A stretch of 35,144 nt of DNA from Pseudomonadota bacterium. GTDB lineage: Bacteria; Desulfobacterota; Desulfobulbia; Desulfobulbales; JAGXFP01. The translations under genes and the position numbers were made by a program. How positions within the stretch are numbered: the first letter of the stretch is position 1; each line of letters opens with the position of its first letter. Positions 7,218-16,435 of this stretch are shown here, piece by piece. The notes under the pieces are model-generated. The model was given only the letters and a program-made list of their open reading frames with translations, had not been told where the DNA came from and did no database searches. The stretch is taken from assembly GCA_018823285.1 (NCBI GenBank), contig JAHJIQ010000064.1:1-35144 (forward strand), read 5' to 3'.

Positions 7218-8597
7218 ATGAGTGTATACAAACGAAAAGAGCTGCCCGGATTATTCAAAAAAATCGCTTCCGGTGAAACGGACCGGATGTATCTTCTCTT
7301 TGGAGAAAGATATCTCTGTCGGCAGGCGGTGGATGAGCTGATCGGCCACATTTTGCCCGATGAAAAGGCCAGACAGGGAGCCCTGACCCTTGTTGAAGGG
7401 GATCGGGAGGATCCGGGGAACACCCTGAACCAGATGCGGACTTTCAGTATGTTCGGTGGACGGCGGGTGATCAGGGTGATGGACTCCCGGCTCCTTCATT
7501 CAAAAATTGTGGCGAAAGATCTCTGGGACAAAGCCGTAGAGAATTTCAGCAGAAACGACCGGGAGGGCGCATATCGCTATCTTGCCCAGGTTCTTGAGAT
7601 CGGCAATGTGACCCCGGATGAATTCGACGGGTTGACCGCCGCCGTCTGGAAATCGAGATTTGGCTTTGATCGGCCCCAGGAGGAGATCGGCTGGGCTGTT
7701 GAAATCTTGTCCGGGTCGCCGGTGGTGCCGGGCACGAAGACGCCCTCATCATCGGGTAAGGATATCACCGAGCTTTACATGCAGGCTTTCAGCGAGGGGC
7801 TTCCTGCAGGGAACATTCTGATTCTGGTCACCGAGGCCGTTGATAAAAGAAAGAAATTCTACAAGTATATTTCCGAACAGGGAACGGTAATCGATCTCTC
7901 GGTTGAGACCGGGTCGGGCAAGGCGGCAGCCGATGGCCAGAACGAGGTGCTTCGGGAGATCGTCAACCGGGTGATGGCGGAGAACGGTAAAAGGATAGAG
8001 CCGAAAACCCTGGAACTGCTGCTGGAAAGGGTTGGCTTTCATCCGGTCGCCGCTGCCCTTGAGAGTGAAAAGCTTGTTCTTTATGCAGGTGACCGCAACA
8101 TTGTGGGCCTGGAGGATCTGAATGCGGTTGTCGGCCGGACACGAGAGGAAGCGATCTATGAGCTGGCGGAGGTGTTTTCCGATCGTAATCTGGGCCGGAC
8201 CCTTCTCATTTCCGAAAGATTGCAGGAAAACGGGGTGCACCCGCTGGCGATCATCGCTTCGCTGCGCAATCACCTGAAAAAAATGATGCTGGTCAGATCA
8301 ATGCAGGAACTGGACAATCCCGGCTATAAGCCCGGCATGTCTTTTCCGGCCTTCAAGGACGGCTATCTCGACCGGCTGAAAAAGAGCAGGGTTGAATGGC
8401 CCAAAGAGCTGTCCGGTCACCCGTACGGCCTGTACATGACCTTTAAAAAAGCTGAAAAATTCTCTCTTGCCCTGTTGACGAGGTCGATGTCGGTTCTTCT
8501 TGATGCGGAATACAATCTCAAAGGTTCCGGGCTAACGGGGAAAATCGTTCTGGAAAACATGTTTTTCCGCCTCATGGATGACAGGTTCCCGGCATGA
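7218..8597 (+). CDS. holA: DNA polymerase III delta subunit, enlarged
   Basis: 459 residues. The N-terminal clamp-loader fold (YLLFGERYLCRQAVDEL near 25; FSMFGGRRVIRVMDS near 76) and the C-terminal helical part (LEDLNAVVGRTREEAIYELAEVFSDR; LIISERLQENGVHPLAIIASLRNHLKKM) are those of delta, which opens the sliding clamp. Typical delta subunits are about 340 residues. Most of the excess falls at residues about 92-182, between the first domain strands and LPAGNILILVTEAVDKRKKFYKYI. The ATG at 7218 has only a weak ribosome site. The gene is divergent from the SDR operon across 289 bases. The family call is good; the insert's role is unknown. Confidence 0.88.
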   Translation: MSVYKRKELPGLFKKIASGETDRMYLLFGERYLCRQAVDELIGHILPDEKARQGALTLVEGDREDPGNTLNQMRTFSMFGGRRVIRVMDSRLLHSKIVAKDLWDKAVENFSRNDREGAYRYLAQVLEIGNVTPDEFDGLTAAVWKSRFGFDRPQEEIGWAVEILSGSPVVPGTKTPSSSGKDITELYMQAFSEGLPAGNILILVTEAVDKRKKFYKYISEQGTVIDLSVETGSGKAAADGQNEVLREIVNRVMAENGKRIEPKTLELLLERVGFHPVAAALESEKLVLYAGDRNIVGLEDLNAVVGRTREEAIYELAEVFSDRNLGRTLLISERLQENGVHPLAIIASLRNHLKKMMLVRSMQELDNPGYKPGMSFPAFKDGYLDRLKKSRVEWPKELSGHPYGLYMTFKKAEKFSLALLTRSMSVLLDAEYNLKGSGLTGKIVLENMFFRLMDDRFPA

Positions 8598-8732
8598 TGA
8601 TTATGTTTTTCGGCGAGGTTTGCATTTTCCCTCCCTGCGCTTAACAAGAAACAGGGGGGGGCAAATGTCCAGGAGTGATAAATTGGCTTTACGGCTGCTT
8701 AAAAATTCTGATGAGAAGAGTGATCTCGTGCG

Positions 8733-9047
8733 ATGAGTTCTGTTTCCCGTGACAATGAAGGTCTGGTGTTGACCGACCTCAGGCAGAAGGTTGAAGAACC
8801 TCCCCTGTACAAGGTGCTGCTGCATAATGATGATTATACCACCATGGACTTCGTGGTCATGGTCCTGGAAGTGGTGTTTCATAAAAACCTTCAGGAGGCG
8901 ACCAGGATCATGCTGAATGTCCACAAGGAGGGGGTCGGTATTGCCGGGGTGTATTCCCGGGACGTTGCGGAAACAAAGATTGCCCTCGTTCATGACATGG
9001 CGCGGCATAATGATTACCCTTTAAAATCATCCATGGAAAAAGCGTAA
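8733..9047 (+). CDS. clpS: ClpS adaptor (N-end rule)
   Basis: 104 residues with the ClpS core: LYKVLLHNDDYTTMDFVVMVL (Asn32, Asp33-34 region) and ML.VH.EG.G (His64), the residues that grip the N-terminal destabilising amino acid of substrates. A 20-residue flexible N-terminal arm, needed for handing substrates to ClpA, precedes it. It acts in the cytoplasm by docking on the ClpA N-domain. clpA follows 82 bases downstream on the same strand, the classical arrangement. The upstream 135 bases hold no obvious promoter. Confidence 0.97.
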   Translation: MSSVSRDNEGLVLTDLRQKVEEPPLYKVLLHNDDYTTMDFVVMVLEVVFHKNLQEATRIMLNVHKEGVGIAGVYSRDVAETKIALVHDMARHNDYPLKSSMEKA

Positions 9048-9129
9048 AGCAACTGAAATAACGACAGCCACCACCGGGAAAGCGGAATCATGACCATTCC
9101 GTCAACTCGGGTTACAGGAAAAAACGACG

Positions 9130-11352
9130 ATGATAAGCCACAAACTTGAAATGGCCCTGGTCATGGCGATCAGGGAGGCAAAGACCAGAAAGCATGAGCA
9201 TGTGACGGTTGAACATATTCTCTACGCCCTGCTGCACGATGATCTGGCCCTGGAAATTGTCCGGGGCTGCGGTGGGGATCCCGAGAACCTGAAACACAAG
9301 CTTGAAAGCTTTTTTTCATCAAAACTGACCAGCATTGACGACAACCTGGCTGCAGAGCCGGTGCAGACCATCGGCTTTAACCGCGTGCTGCAGCGGGCCA
9401 TCTCCCATGTCCAGAGTTGCGGGAAAAAAGAAGTTGAATCCTCGGATGTTCTGGTCGCCATTTTTGCCGAGCAGGAATCCTATGCGGTCTATTTTCTGAA
9501 GTCTGAAGGTTTGCGAAGGCTCCGGATCGTCGAGTATATCTCAACCGAACACCCTTCTCCGGGTGTTGACCACGAAGAGCGGAAAGAGGAGAAAGGTGAC
9601 CCTAAAACCAGCACCGACCTTGAGAAATATACGGTTGATTTTACCGAACTTGCCAAACAGGGCAAGATCGACCCTCTGATCGGCAGGACCAGGGAACTGG
9701 AGAGGATCATGCAGATTCTCTGCCGGAGAAGGAAGAACAATCCACTGCTGGTGGGAGAGCCGGGAGTCGGTAAAACCGCCATCGCGGAAGGGCTTGCTCT
9801 TGCCGTCTATGAGGCAAAGGTTCCCGACCTGCTGAAGGATGTCGAGATCCGGCTGCTTGACCTGGGCGGGTTGATGTCGGGCACAAAATACCGGGGTGAT
9901 TTTGAACAGCGGATGAAGGGGGTGATCAACGCGGTTGAGGAGAACCCAAAGATCATTCTTTTTATTGACGAGATCCACACCATCGTTGGGGCCGGATCGA
10001 CAAGCGGCAGCAGTATGGACGCCTCAAACCTGCTCAAGCCGGCCCTGCAATCGGGAACCTTGCGTTGCATCGGGTCGACCACCTATGAAGAGTTCAAAAA
10101 TCATATCGAGAAAGACCGGGCCCTGGCCCGACGCTTTCAGAAAATTGATGTGGAGGAGCCCTCCGAGAGTGAGACGTTCGCCATCCTGAAGGGTTTGAAA
10201 TCAAGATATGAGGAGCACCACGGGATTCGTTATTCCACTACCGCCCTGAAGGCTACTTCGGAACTGGCGGCCCGTTATATCACCGACCGCTTCCTTCCCG
10301 ACAAGGCGATCGACGTGATGGACGAGGTGGGCGCCTCTTTCCGGCTGGCGATCCCGCCCCGGAAAAACGGGGTGGTGACGGTCAGGGATGTTGAAGCGGT
10401 GGTTTCAAGGATGGCGAGGGTTCCGGCCAGGCGAACCAGCGGTTCGGATCTGACCCATCTGCGGGATCTTGAGGATTCCCTGAAGGGGGTGATCTTCGGT
10501 CAGAATCAGGCGATCGATGCGCTGGTCACTGCGGTCAAGCGGTCCAGAGCGGGACTCAAACAGGTCGACAAACCAACGGGATCATTTCTTTTTGCCGGAC
10601 CTACCGGGGTCGGCAAGACGGAAGTGGCCCGGCAGCTCGCGGCATCCCTCTCCGTTCATTTCGAGCGATTCGACATGAGCGAGTACATGGAAAAACATGC
10701 GGTGGCGCGGCTGATCGGCGCCCCTCCCGGATATGTGGGGTTTGACCAGGGCGGGCTTCTTACCGAGGCTGTCCGCAAGCACCCTTACAGCGTTCTGCTC
10801 CTTGACGAAATTGAAAAGGCCCATCCGGATATATTCGGCATCCTGCTGCAGATCATGGACCATTCGAGCCTGACCGACAATACAGGTCGACGGGCTGATT
10901 TCAGAAATGTAATCCTGATCATGACCACCAACGCCGGAGCCCGGGAGATGAGTGCGCGGGCGATCGGATTCACAACCGACGGCAGGGGTCGGGAGCAGAA
11001 AGCCATTAAAGGGATGTTTTCTCCCGAATTCAGAAACCGGCTTGACGACATCATCACCTTCAATCAGCTTGACAAGAGCGTGATGAAACTGATAGTTGAT
11101 AAAATGATTTCAGAGCTTCAAGGTCAGTTGAGTGAGAAAAAAGTTGGTATTGAGCTGACCGGTTCAGCCAGAGACTGGCTGGCGGAGAAGGGTTTTGATC
11201 CTGAATTCGGAGCCCGACCGTTACGCCGCCTGATCATGCAGAAGATTGGCGATGTCCTTTCCGACCAGATACTTTTTGGCGAATTGAGCAGCGGCGGGAT
11301 TGCCAGGGTTGGCCTGAAAGGAAATAGTCTCAGCTTTTCCTATGGTCGGTGA
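9130..11352 (+). CDS. clpA: ATP-dependent Clp protease ATP-binding subunit ClpA
   Basis: 740 residues, close to the E. coli length. The order is an N-domain (1-145), AAA-1 with Walker A GEPGVGKT (209-216) and Walker B LFIDE (277-281), and AAA-2 with Walker A GPTGVGKT (490-497) and Walker B LLLDE (556-560). The ClpP-docking tripeptide IGF lies at 612-614. There is no ClpB-type middle coiled coil, which settles ClpA over ClpB or ClpC. The hexamer unfolds proteins and threads them into ClpP; with ClpS it handles N-degron substrates. clpP is not in the window. Confidence 0.97.
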   Translation: MISHKLEMALVMAIREAKTRKHEHVTVEHILYALLHDDLALEIVRGCGGDPENLKHKLESFFSSKLTSIDDNLAAEPVQTIGFNRVLQRAISHVQSCGKKEVESSDVLVAIFAEQESYAVYFLKSEGLRRLRIVEYISTEHPSPGVDHEERKEEKGDPKTSTDLEKYTVDFTELAKQGKIDPLIGRTRELERIMQILCRRRKNNPLLVGEPGVGKTAIAEGLALAVYEAKVPDLLKDVEIRLLDLGGLMSGTKYRGDFEQRMKGVINAVEENPKIILFIDEIHTIVGAGSTSGSSMDASNLLKPALQSGTLRCIGSTTYEEFKNHIEKDRALARRFQKIDVEEPSESETFAILKGLKSRYEEHHGIRYSTTALKATSELAARYITDRFLPDKAIDVMDEVGASFRLAIPPRKNGVVTVRDVEAVVSRMARVPARRTSGSDLTHLRDLEDSLKGVIFGQNQAIDALVTAVKRSRAGLKQVDKPTGSFLFAGPTGVGKTEVARQLAASLSVHFERFDMSEYMEKHAVARLIGAPPGYVGFDQGGLLTEAVRKHPYSVLLLDEIEKAHPDIFGILLQIMDHSSLTDNTGRRADFRNVILIMTTNAGAREMSARAIGFTTDGRGREQKAIKGMFSPEFRNRLDDIITFNQLDKSVMKLIVDKMISELQGQLSEKKVGIELTGSARDWLAEKGFDPEFGARPLRRLIMQKIGDVLSDQILFGELSSGGIARVGLKGNSLSFSYGR

Positions 11353-11494
11353 AGAGTTGGCGGAGTTTGGATGAGTAACGTGTTCTCTGTGGCTTGACAG
11401 TGCCGCTCCGTTGCGCGGGTGACGATGTGTCGTTCCTCGCGGTCCGGGAGTCCATGTCAGCCGCCGGGAACTTTAAATTTTCAGGGGGGGAGAA

Positions 11495-12028
11495 ATGGTC
11501 CGATTCATGTTTTCAAGGCAACGGGTGTCATGTTTGCTTGTCGTGCTTCTGTTCAGTGTTTTTGCCTGCAGCGGCGATAATAAAAAAGCTGATGAGAAGG
11601 GTGCTGATCCGGCTTCTGTTTCCGGAAAACTTGCTTCCGGCCAGGCGGAGAATGAGACGCCTCCCCTTCCCCCCGGCGTTTTCACAATCAAGGGAAAGGT
11701 GTTGGAGGTTGCTGATGGTGGCCCTTTTACCTTTATTCTGGTTGATCGGGGAGACAAGCAAACCTGGGCGACTGTGCCGCCGGTTGATGTCGCTGTTGGA
11801 GAAGAGGTTACCCTCAGGTTGGCGACAATCTATCAGAATTTTTACAGCAAGGCACTCGACCGGAAATTTGATGAACTGATTTTCTCTTCCGGGATTGAGG
11901 GGAAAGAGATCAAGATGGCGACCAAACGGCAGGGGAATATCGGCGGCGCGGAAAATGTGATGAACCGCCGTTCCATGCGCCTTCACGCCGCTGCGGCGGC
12001 AACCAAGGCCATTGGGGAGAAAAAGTAA
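11495..12028 (+). CDS. NrfJ-like lipoprotein
   Basis: 177 residues. A hydrophobic leader ends in VFAC with Cys25 as the lipidation site, so the mature protein is a periplasm-facing lipoprotein. After a low-complexity acidic linker (26-60), residues about 63-110 read IKGKVLEV...FTFILVDRG...WATVPPVDVAVGEEVTL, followed by FYSKALDRKFDELIFSSG. This small OB-like domain is that of NrfJ-type proteins found near cytochrome c nitrite reductase genes in delta- and epsilon-proteobacteria. No nrf genes are in the window. The start is supported by a G-rich ribosome site immediately upstream. The exact function of the domain is not established. Confidence 0.7.
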   Translation: MVRFMFSRQRVSCLLVVLLFSVFACSGDNKKADEKGADPASVSGKLASGQAENETPPLPPGVFTIKGKVLEVADGGPFTFILVDRGDKQTWATVPPVDVAVGEEVTLRLATIYQNFYSKALDRKFDELIFSSGIEGKEIKMATKRQGNIGGAENVMNRRSMRLHAAAAATKAIGEKK

Positions 12029-12032
12029 ATTA

Positions 12033-12143
12033 CATCAGATTCGCTCACTCACCCCGCAGCAGATAGCGAACAGCGTGAGACTCGGAGTCTCCTTGCAGTC
12101 GCTTACCTCGAGCTGCGGGGAATGCGTTTCGTTCTGCATGTTC
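12033..12143. repeat. REP-like nested palindrome, copy B (inverted)
   Basis: Near-identical reverse complement of 146-257. It fills most of the 139-base gap between the lipoprotein stop (12026-12028) and panE. It can be read as a long frame fused to the front of panE, but that is repeat, not gene. Confidence 0.75.
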
Positions 12144-12167
12144 AATGGGTTCGGGTCGGCTACGGTA

Positions 12168-13094
12168 ATGAAGATAGCGGTCATTGGTCCGGGGGCTCTC
12201 GGCTGTCTGCTGGCGGCCTCTCTTGGGGCGGCAAATGAAATCTGGCTCCTGGATCGTGATCCGGAAAGAGCCAGGCAGATCGGCAACCAAGGAATCATTC
12301 TTGACGAGAATGGAAAACGCCTGAATGTCAGGGTGAATGTATCTGCAAACAGTTCAAATGTTCCGGAAGTTGATCTTGTTCTGCTCTGCGTGAAATCTGC
12401 AAGCGTCTCATCAGCCATAAATGCCTGGATGTCTGTTGTTACCAAAGGTCGTCCGTTACTGATCGCCCTGCAGAACGGGATCGCTCATCTTGACATCCTG
12501 CCGGTTGCGATGCCCGGCAGATGGGCGCTTGGGGTTACCGCCCAGGGTGCGACTCTGGCCGGCCCGGGGGTGGTGATGCATCGTGGCAATGGGCCGACCA
12601 GAATCGGTTTCCCATCAGGCGTGACAATTTCCGAAGAGGAGAGAATCCAGCTGCAGAGGGCGGCAGCGGTCCTTTCGGCAAGCGGTATTGCGACGGAAAC
12701 GACTGATGATATCCTGGTCCATGTCTGGAACAAGCTTTTAATTAATGTCGGGATCAACGCCCTGACCGCGATTCATGATTGTCCCAACGGCCGGTTGCTT
12801 GACTCTCCTGGAATTCTCAAGACCATGCAGGACGCAGTGCTTGAGGGGGCGGCGGTTGCGGAGGCGCTCGGTATCCGGATCGACCGCAATCCCGTTGCCA
12901 GGACCATTGAAGTCTGTCGGGCAACAGCCGCCAATGTTTCCTCCATGCTTCAGGATGTCCGGAGAAGAAGAAAGACCGAAATTGAGGCGATCAACGGGGC
13001 GGTGGTCACGAAAGGGGTTAAAACGGGGGTTGCCGTTCCGGTCAATGAAGAGCTGGTCCGCAAGGTGAAGGGAATTGAAGGCGGATTTCACTGA
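12168..13094 (+). CDS. panE: 2-dehydropantoate 2-reductase
   Basis: 308 residues from the ATG at 12168. The upstream extension of the same frame is only REP-like repeat and is rejected. The NADP-binding loop GPGALG lies at residues 7-12 of MKIAVIGPGALG. The catalytic lysine lies in HVWNKLLINVGINALTA, with the family's NGRLL downstream. It reduces ketopantoate to pantoate in coenzyme A synthesis. The family contains related 2-hydroxyacid reductases, so substrate is by family. It is followed after 96 bases by metK. Confidence 0.9.
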   Translation: MKIAVIGPGALGCLLAASLGAANEIWLLDRDPERARQIGNQGIILDENGKRLNVRVNVSANSSNVPEVDLVLLCVKSASVSSAINAWMSVVTKGRPLLIALQNGIAHLDILPVAMPGRWALGVTAQGATLAGPGVVMHRGNGPTRIGFPSGVTISEEERIQLQRAAAVLSASGIATETTDDILVHVWNKLLINVGINALTAIHDCPNGRLLDSPGILKTMQDAVLEGAAVAEALGIRIDRNPVARTIEVCRATAANVSSMLQDVRRRRKTEIEAINGAVVTKGVKTGVAVPVNEELVRKVKGIEGGFH

Positions 13095-13100
13095 TTTTGC

Positions 13101-13190
13101 TTGACAAAAGCCTATTATATATAGGAAGATACGCCCCTTTTTCCAGGCCAATCACATTCATAGGCACCAATTTCATATAAAGGAGACGTA
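13101..13190 (+). promoter_or_regulatory. metK leader with candidate promoter
   Basis: A perfect TTGACA sits at 13101-13106, followed by an AT-rich run (TATTATATATAGG). No -10 hexamer falls at the ideal 16-18 base spacing, so the promoter is plausible, not proven. The leader ends with a strong AAAGGAG ribosome site before metK. I found no SAM or SAH riboswitch structure in its 90 bases. Confidence 0.35.
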
Positions 13191-14354
13191 ATGAGCACCT
13201 ATCACTTTACTTCCGAGTCTGTTTCCGAAGGGCACCCTGACAAGGTTGCGGATCAGATTTCAGACGCTGTCCTTGATTCCATTCTCGCCCAGGACAAAAG
13301 GGCCAGGGTGGCCTGCGAGACTCTGGTGACAACCGGGATGGTGGTCATTGCCGGAGAAATCACGACCAGCGCCTGGGTTGATATGCCGCAGATCGTCAGG
13401 AACACCGTGCAGGAGATCGGCTACAATTCCTCTGACATGGGGTTTGATTCGCAATCATGCGCTGTTCTGACCAGCATCGACAAGCAATCCGCCGATATCG
13501 CGGTTGGGGTTGATGAAGGTACCGGGCTCGATCTGGACCAGGGGGCCGGTGATCAGGGACTGATGTTCGGGTACGCCTGTGATCAGACGAGGGTCCTGAT
13601 GCCGATGCCGATTACCTATGCCCACCGGCTGGTTAAAAAACAGTCGGAAGTCCGCAAGGCGGGCCGGTTGCCATGGCTGCGCCCAGACGCCAAGAGCCAG
13701 GTCACCATCGAATATGTGGACCGGAAGCCTTCGCGGATTGAGGCTGTAGTTCTTTCCACCCAGCACTCACCGGATGTTTCTTATGATGATTTAAAGGAAG
13801 GAGTGATGGAGGAGATCATCAAACCGATCCTGCCTTCCGCGATGATTGATGCCAATACCAAATTTTTTATCAATCCCACCGGCCGTTTTGTTATCGGCGG
13901 ACCGGTCGGCGACTGCGGGGTGACCGGGAGAAAGATCATTGTCGACACTTATGGCGGCATGGGTTCTCACGGCGGCGGCGCTTTCTCAGGCAAGGATCCG
14001 TCCAAGGTTGATCGCTCTTCATCCTATATGGGTCGGTATGTGGCCAAGAATATCGTGGCTGCCGGGCTCGCTTCCGAGGTTGAAGTCCAGGTGGCCTACG
14101 CTATCGGGATCTCAAAGCCGGTCTCAGTGAATGTCAATTCCTTCGGCACCGGCAAACTGAGCGATGAAAAGATCACCAAACTGATCCTGGAACATTTCGA
14201 TTTGCGACCGAAAGCGATTATCCAGCAACTTGATCTGTTAAGGCCTATCTACCTTAAAACGGCGGCGTATGGCCATTTTGGTCGTGAGGATAGTGATTTT
14301 ACCTGGGAAAGAACGGATCGGGCCGAAGAGTTGAAAGACGCGGCCGGGTTATAA
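13191..14354 (+). CDS. metK: S-adenosylmethionine synthetase
   Basis: 387 residues, full length. It starts [23 protein letters not shown] (ATP-binding His-Pro-Asp). Both family signatures are present: [12 protein letters not shown] in the first third and [16 protein letters not shown] in the last third. It makes SAM from methionine and ATP in the cytoplasm. ahcY follows within 8-17 bases and is cotranscribed, so the two genes make SAM and clear its product SAH. Confidence 0.98.
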   Translation: MSTYHFTSESVSEGHPDKVADQISDAVLDSILAQDKRARVACETLVTTGMVVIAGEITTSAWVDMPQIVRNTVQEIGYNSSDMGFDSQSCAVLTSIDKQSADIAVGVDEGTGLDLDQGAGDQGLMFGYACDQTRVLMPMPITYAHRLVKKQSEVRKAGRLPWLRPDAKSQVTIEYVDRKPSRIEAVVLSTQHSPDVSYDDLKEGVMEEIIKPILPSAMIDANTKFFINPTGRFVIGGPVGDCGVTGRKIIVDTYGGMGSHGGGAFSGKDPSKVDRSSSYMGRYVAKNIVAAGLASEVEVQVAYAIGISKPVSVNVNSFGTGKLSDEKITKLILEHFDLRPKAIIQQLDLLRPIYLKTAAYGHFGREDSDFTWERTDRAEELKDAAGL

Positions 14355-14371
14355 TAGGGAGAGTGAAGAAG

Positions 14372-15679
14372 ATGACCAATAAAGTGATTGAGAACAATGA
14401 TTATAAAGTTGCCGATCTGGGCCTGGCCGACTGGGGCAGGCGGGAAGTGGCGATTGCCGAAACCGAAATGCCCGGCCTGATGGCTACCCGGGAGGAATAT
14501 GCCGGCAAGAAACCTCTTGCCGGGGCCAGAATAGCCGGTTGTCTGCACATGACCATCCAGACTGCGGTCTTGATGGAGACTCTGGTCGAGCTTGGCGCCG
14601 AGGTCCGCTGGTCGTCCTGCAATATTTTTTCCACCCAGGACCATGCGGCGTCAGCCATGGTTGCTGCCGGCATTCCTACCTTTGCCTGGAAAGGAGAAAA
14701 TGAAGAGGAGTTCTGGTGGTGTATCAAGCAGACCATTTTCGGACCTGATGGCTGGAAACCGAACATGATCCTGGATGATGGCGGTGACCTGACCCAGATC
14801 ATGCATGAAAAGTACCCGGAGCTGATGAAAGATGTCAAAGGCATCAGCGAAGAAACCACCACCGGCGTGCATCGGTTGAACGAAATGATGGCGGACGGGT
14901 CGTTGATGGCCCCTGCCTTCAATGTCAATGACTCGGTCACCAAGTCAAAATTCGACAATCTGTATGGCTGTCGGGAGTCCCTGCTGGACGGCATCAAGCG
15001 GGCCACCGATGTGATGATCGCCGGCAAGGTAGCGGTGGTCTGCGGCTATGGTGATGTGGGCAAGGGTTGTGCCCAGGCCTTCCGCGGCATGGGCGCCCAG
15101 GTGATTGTCACCGAGATTGACCCGATCTGTGCCCTGCAGGCCGCCATGGAGGGATACCGGGTCATGACCATGGATCAGGCCGCGCCTCTTGGCAATATCT
15201 TTGTCACCTGCACCGGGAACCTGCGGGTCATTGACCGCTCGCATATGGACCGGATGCAGGACCAGTCGATCGTCTGCAATATCGGTCATTTTGACAGCGA
15301 AATCGATATTGCCGCCATTCGCGAATTGAAATGGGAGAATATCAAACCCCAGGTTGACCACGTGATCTTCCCCGACGGCAAAAAGATTATCGTTCTCGCC
15401 GAGGGCCGGCTGGTGAATCTCGGCTGTGCCACGGGGCACCCGAGTTTCGTAATGAGCAACTCCTTCACCAATCAGGTGATGGCCCAGATTGAGCTCTGGC
15501 AGAATTCCGACAAATACGAGAACAAGGTCTATTTTCTGCCGAAGTCTCTCGATGAGAAGGTTGCCAGACTTCACCTGAGTAAAATCGGCGCCACGCTCAC
15601 CACCCTGACCCAGAAACAGGCTGCCTATATCGGTGTGCCGGTTGATGGGCCGTACAAGCCGGAATATTATCGCTATTAG
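14372..15679 (+). CDS. ahcY: S-adenosylhomocysteine hydrolase
   Basis: 435 residues from ATG 14372; a GTG three codons earlier (14363) is also possible, but GGGAG spaces better with the ATG. It contains the NAD-binding [18 protein letters not shown], the substrate segments [16 protein letters not shown] and DDGGDLT, and ends KPEYYRY, whose Lys-Tyr closes the NAD site. It splits SAH reversibly into adenosine and homocysteine. This is the bacterial route that replaces the Pfs/LuxS pathway, as usual in Desulfobacterota. It forms an operon with metK and is closed by the terminator at 15711. Confidence 0.98.
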   Translation: MTNKVIENNDYKVADLGLADWGRREVAIAETEMPGLMATREEYAGKKPLAGARIAGCLHMTIQTAVLMETLVELGAEVRWSSCNIFSTQDHAASAMVAAGIPTFAWKGENEEEFWWCIKQTIFGPDGWKPNMILDDGGDLTQIMHEKYPELMKDVKGISEETTTGVHRLNEMMADGSLMAPAFNVNDSVTKSKFDNLYGCRESLLDGIKRATDVMIAGKVAVVCGYGDVGKGCAQAFRGMGAQVIVTEIDPICALQAAMEGYRVMTMDQAAPLGNIFVTCTGNLRVIDRSHMDRMQDQSIVCNIGHFDSEIDIAAIRELKWENIKPQVDHVIFPDGKKIIVLAEGRLVNLGCATGHPSFVMSNSFTNQVMAQIELWQNSDKYENKVYFLPKSLDEKVARLHLSKIGATLTTLTQKQAAYIGVPVDGPYKPEYYRY

Positions 15680-15710
15680 AAACTTTGTAATTTTCAGTCA
15701 TCGTTTTAAA

Positions 15711-15739
15711 AGAGGCCTGTACGGGCCTCTTTTTTTTTT
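15711..15739 (+). terminator. Rho-independent terminator after ahcY
   Basis: The arms AGAGGCC (15711-15717) and GGCCTCT (15724-15730) enclose a six-base loop and run into nine T residues (15731-15739). It ends the metK-ahcY operon 31 bases after the stop. Confidence 0.93.
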
Positions 15740-15859
15740 CGTCAGCTTCAGATAAAAATCATGTCAGAAGGCCCTTTATTCTATTGCTTTTCAGGATTAG
15801 AGTACTGGAAAAATGTGGGGTGTACTCTTGTTCGCCAATTTTGTTCCGAGGTATTTGCC

Positions 15860-16420
15860 ATGAAAAAAACCCTGGTTATTTTTGCCCATCCCGATGTGGA
15901 ACACGGATCTATTGCCAACCGGATCATCCTGTCGCATCTTTCGAAAATGGCTGGAGTCGAGATTCGGGACCTGCACAAGATGTATCCGGATTTCAAAATT
16001 GACCGGCAAAAGGAACAGAAGGCGCTGCTGGGTGCCGACCTGATTATTTTTCAGTTCCCTTTCTACTGGTACAGTACGCCGGGGATTTTGAAACAGTGGC
16101 AGGATGAGGTGCTGACCTATGGATTTGCCTATGGATCTGCCGGGAACAAGCTCGACTGCAAGGAGTTTGTTGTCTCAACCACCATCGGCGGCCCTGCGGA
16201 ATCCTACTGCAGTGAGGGCTTCAACAATTTTACCGTCGATGAACTGCTGAAACCGCTGGAGCAGATGGCAAATCTCGCGGGGATGAAATTCAACCGACCG
16301 ATCATTTCCCATAACATGATTTACATCCCGGATGTTTACAACAAGGCCGATGAGGTCGCGGCAAGGGCCGAGGAACACGCAAAAAAACTGGTTGCCTTCA
16401 TTGAAGAGAAGTCCTGTTGA
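15860..16420 (+). CDS. NAD(P)H-quinone oxidoreductase-like flavoprotein
   Basis: 186 residues from ATG 15860, chosen because MKKTLVIFAHP begins the flavodoxin-like fold directly and has a GAGG site 8 bases upstream; the in-frame extension to 15761 looks non-coding. Features are HPDVEHGSIANR (phosphate loop), LIIFQFPFYWYSTPGILKQWQDEVLTYGFAYG (flavin and dimer contacts of KefF/MdaB/NQO proteins) and TTIGGPAESY. The family reduces quinones by two electrons using FAD or FMN; KefF members also regulate potassium efflux. No kefC is nearby, so the exact role is open. It converges on birA with 15 bases between stops. Confidence 0.85.
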   Translation: MKKTLVIFAHPDVEHGSIANRIILSHLSKMAGVEIRDLHKMYPDFKIDRQKEQKALLGADLIIFQFPFYWYSTPGILKQWQDEVLTYGFAYGSAGNKLDCKEFVVSTTIGGPAESYCSEGFNNFTVDELLKPLEQMANLAGMKFNRPIISHNMIYIPDVYNKADEVAARAEEHAKKLVAFIEEKSC

Positions 16421-16435
16421 TCTGCGGCCGGGAGT

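Noticed and set aside
12012..12167. Longer N-terminus for PanE
   Set aside because: The extra 52 codons are the REP-like repeat copy B; the NADP-binding fold starts at ATG 12168.
13095..13190. SAM or SAH riboswitch before metK
   Set aside because: I could not find the paired helices of any known SAM/SAH class in the 96 bases; only a promoter-like TTGACA and a ribosome site are seen.
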